A DNA stretch of 7,508 nucleotides from a bacterium (GTDB lineage: Bacteria > Ratteibacteria > UBA8468 > B48-G9 > JAFGKM01), in assembly GCA_021160565.1 (NCBI GenBank), contig JAGHCG010000221.1, forward strand, positions 1-7,508. Reading direction: 5' to 3'. The stretch's first letter is position 1; the number at the start of each line of letters is the position of its first letter. The notes beneath the pieces were generated by a model. It did no database searches and was not told the origin of the DNA. It was given only the letters and a program-made list of their open reading frames with translations. Below are positions 5,992-7,508 of this stretch, piece by piece. Made by a program: the position numbers and the translations under genes.

Positions 5992-6692
5992 TCAATCAGC
6001 CCTCCAAATTTCCTTTTTCTTCTCTGATAAGAAAGAAGTGCTTTATAAAAACATTCTTCATTAAAATCAGGCCATAAAACATCTGTAAAATAAAATTCAC
6101 TGTATGCTGACTGCCACAAAAGAAAATTACTCAACCTCTTCTCTCCTGCTGTTCTTATTATAAGGTCTGGTTCTGGAATTTGAAGATACAGAAATTTATT
6201 TATGAGTTGTTCATTTACATCCTGAAAAGTATATCCTTTCTTAATTATTTTTTTCACTGCATCAATAATTTCCTGTCTTCCACCGTAATTTATTGCAAAG
6301 ACAAGATTAAGTCCTGTATTTTTTGAAGTCAATTTTTCAACTTCTTCCATTATTTTTTTCAATTCTTTTGGCAATTCTTCTCTCCTTCCTGTAAATCTCA
6401 CCTTTACATTATTTTTATGAAGGTTTTCTCCCTCCTTTCTCAATCTATCTTCCATGAGTTTGAAAAGAAACTCAACTTCTTCCTTTGGCCTTTTCCAGTT
6501 TTCCGTTGAAAAGGAATAAAGTGTGAGGTATTTAACTCCATATTTATCCGCTGCTTTAACCACTCTCCTGACCGCTTTAAGTCCCTCTTTATGTCCTGCT
6601 ATCCTGGGGAGATTTCTCTTTGTTGCCCATCTTCCATTTCCATCCATTATTATTCCAACATGCACAGGAATTACTTTTAATTTTCTTTTCAT
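5988..6692 (-). CDS. uppS: Isoprenyl transferase / undecaprenyl diphosphate synthase
   Basis: This is a cis-prenyltransferase that extends farnesyl diphosphate with isopentenyl units to the C55 carrier lipid used for peptidoglycan and O-antigen. The 234-residue sequence shows the full motif series: IIMDGNGRW (14-22) with catalytic D17, AGH (32-34), YSFSTENW (59-66), INYGGR (134-139) and RTAGEKRLSNFLLWQ (180-194). It ends with AYSEFYF, E199 being the expected Mg ligand, and VLWPDF. The residue matching E. coli His199 is K185, a position I expect to be variable. The start is two bases after the lptB stop; the only upstream purine-rich stretch is about 15 bases away, so initiation may depend on ribosomes finishing lptB. 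It ends in an ATGA overlap with dxr. Many bacteria have cdsA between uppS and dxr; here there is none. The chain length of the product cannot be read from sequence, and a shorter-chain cis-prenyltransferase is possible. Confidence 0.95.
   Translation of the reverse strand: MKRKLKVIPVHVGIIMDGNGRWATKRNLPRIAGHKEGLKAVRRVVKAADKYGVKYLTLYSFSTENWKRPKEEVEFLFKLMEDRLRKEGENLHKNNVKVRFTGRREELPKELKKIMEEVEKLTSKNTGLNLVFAINYGGRQEIIDAVKKIIKKGYTFQDVNEQLINKFLYLQIPEPDLIIRTAGEKRLSNFLLWQSAYSEFYFTDVLWPDFNEECFYKALLSYQRRKRKFGGLIE
6000..6005 (-). promoter_or_regulatory. Ribosome binding site of dxr inside uppS
   Basis: GGAGGG on the minus strand is part of the uppS codons for the terminal GGLIE, eight bases before the ATG at 5991. 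It confirms the dxr start at the ATGA overlap. Confidence 0.65.
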
Positions 6693-6694
6693 TT

Positions 6695-7411
6695 TTAAAT
6701 TTCAAATCTCTCTCCGAAATAAACTCTTTTGGATTCAGGATGAGTGAGAATTTCCTCTGGTGTTCCTTCCAGCAAAATTTCTCCTTTATAAATGAGATAT
6801 GCTCTATCCGTTATTTTTAAAGCATCTCTTACATTATGGTCAGTTAAAAGTATCCCTATGTTTGATTTTTTAAGTTCAACAACTATATCCTGTAATTCTG
6901 AAACTGTTTTGGGGTCAATTCCTGAAAAAGGTTCATCAAGGAGGAAAAATTTTGGATTTAAAGTTAAACTCCTTGCTATTTCCAATCTCCTCTTTTCTCC
7001 ACCTGAAAGAGCACCAGCAATTGTTTTCCTCAACTCAAAAAGACCAAGTTTTTTCAAATATTCCTCACATATTTTTTTCATTTCTTCCTTATTTCTGTAA
7101 TAACTTTCAAGAATTATATATAAATTCTGTTCAACTGTTAATCTGGCAAAAATTGAAATTTCCTGAGGGAGATATGAAATTCCTGCTCTTGCTCTTTCCC
7201 ATGAAGGAAGGAAAGTAATATCTTTTTCATCAAGTAAAATTTTTCCTCTGTCTGGACGTAAGAAACCAAGTATCATTTCAAAAGTGGTTGTTTTACCTGC
7301 TCCATTTGGACCAAGAAGACCCACAATCTCTCCCCTTGAAACACTCAGGGAAACGTCTCTAACAGCTATTTTTTTGCCAAAACTCTTTTTTAAATTTTTT
7401 GTCTTAAGCAT
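6695..7411 (-). CDS. lptB: LPS export ABC transporter ATP-binding protein LptB
   Basis: This cytoplasmic ATPase would drive the LptB2FG complex that extracts lipopolysaccharide from the inner membrane. The 238-residue protein matches the family length of about 240. It contains Walker A GPNGAGKTT (34-42), the Q-loop in YLPQEISIF (Q83), the signature LSGGE (135-139), Walker B FFLLDE (155-160) with catalytic E160, the D-loop SGIDP, and switch histidine H192 in TDHNVR. The LptB-specific segments LPQEISIF, TDHNVRDAL and the C-terminal KRVYFGERF distinguish it from branched-chain amino acid LivG/LivF ATPases. A GGGAG at 7415-7419 precedes the ATG closely. The gene overlaps an upstream ORF by eight bases and is followed two bases later by uppS, linking LPS export to carrier-lipid synthesis. 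The permeases LptF and LptG are not in the window. Confidence 0.95.
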   Translation of the reverse strand: MLKTKNLKKSFGKKIAVRDVSLSVSRGEIVGLLGPNGAGKTTTFEMILGFLRPDRGKILLDEKDITFLPSWERARAGISYLPQEISIFARLTVEQNLYIILESYYRNKEEMKKICEEYLKKLGLFELRKTIAGALSGGEKRRLEIARSLTLNPKFFLLDEPFSGIDPKTVSELQDIVVELKKSNIGILLTDHNVRDALKITDRAYLIYKGEILLEGTPEEILTHPESKRVYFGERFEI

Positions 7412-7508
7412 CTTCTCCCATATATTTTACCATTAGAACCCAGTTCTCACAAAAGTTGAACTCCCGAGTTTCTATACATTGGAGATTTTCTTTATTCCAT
7501 ATAAAAAC
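7404..7508 (-). CDS. C-terminal end of an unidentified ORF upstream of lptB (possibly LptA/LptC-like)
   Basis: This minus-strand frame is open from the window edge and ends in a TAA at 7404-7406. It leaves 34 codons reading VFIWNKENLQCIETR, then about 19 more residues ending YMGEDA. It is the only one of the three minus-strand frames without an early stop here. It overlaps lptB by eight bases, the same style of junction as the rest of the operon. In many diderm bacteria lptC and lptA precede lptB, and the alternating hydrophilic/aromatic strand pattern would suit the beta-jellyroll end of such a protein. That identity rests on position alone, because no diagnostic motif is present in so short a piece. 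Confidence 0.45.
   Translation of the reverse strand, partial: VFIWNKENLQCIETREFNFCENWVLMVKYMGEDA

Noticed and set aside
1778..6692. Repeated MKRK starts of three proteins (dehydrogenase, IspG, UppS) as a shared leader
   Set aside because: It is explained by a preference for AAA/AGA/AGG codons after the start in an AT-rich genome. The similarity stops after four residues.
6523..7218. Overlapping plus-strand open frames opposite uppS and lptB
   Set aside because: They overlap each other and sit antisense to highly conserved motifs of UppS and LptB. They are a by-product of AT-rich coding sequence.
7412..7508. Promoter directly upstream of lptB
   Set aside because: AT-rich words such as TATAAA-like strings occur, but the stretch is an open reading frame that overlaps lptB, and no paired -35/-10 with proper spacing stands out from the AT-rich background.

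Overview
The window is an AT-rich, gene-dense stretch in which every supportable gene lies on the minus strand, so transcription runs from the right end to the left. The set is LptB, undecaprenyl diphosphate synthase, DXP reductoisomerase, an RseP-type site-2 protease and IspG. It indicates a diderm bacterium that has a lipopolysaccharide-type outer membrane and makes isoprenoids by the MEP (non-mevalonate) pathway. The low GC, the compact layout, and a Gfo/Idh/MocA protein and a ceramidase-like protein of types I associate with Planctomycetes/Verrucomicrobia/Lentisphaerae relatives suggest an uncultured PVC-related or Omnitrophota-like lineage. That placement is an inference and is weak.

Right part, in transcription order (7508 to 2757): the last 34 codons of an unidentified ORF overlap lptB by 8 bases. 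Then come lptB (ATPase of the LPS exporter), uppS (C55 lipid carrier synthesis), dxr (first committed MEP step), rseP (intramembrane metalloprotease) and ispG (penultimate MEP step, Fe-S enzyme). Junctions are overlaps of 4 to 8 bases or a 2-base gap, so this looks like one translationally coupled operon for cell-envelope lipid and isoprenoid supply. It resembles the widespread uppS-cdsA-dxr-rseP-ispG cluster, but cdsA is absent between uppS and dxr.

Left part (2742 to 1): after a 14-base gap the same strand continues with three genes that are not housekeeping. These are a Gfo/Idh/MocA oxidoreductase, a medium-chain dehydrogenase that lacks the usual zinc ligands, and the N-terminal 244 residues of a neutral/alkaline-ceramidase-family protein that runs off the window. 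Their spacing suggests a small catabolic or modifying module of unknown substrate attached to the envelope operon.

Between the Gfo/Idh/MocA gene and the dehydrogenase lies a compact GC-rich block of about 50 bases containing a perfect 6-bp inverted repeat. It is the only conspicuous non-coding or foreign-looking element in the window. I found no tRNA, rRNA, CRISPR array, insertion sequence, rho-independent terminator or convincing promoter. Apart from the gene-sized ORFs there is no stretch over 300 bases without a gene. Nothing here is clearly a new defence or mobile system. The most unusual points are the three-gene tail, the GC-rich palindromic block and several active-site substitutions.
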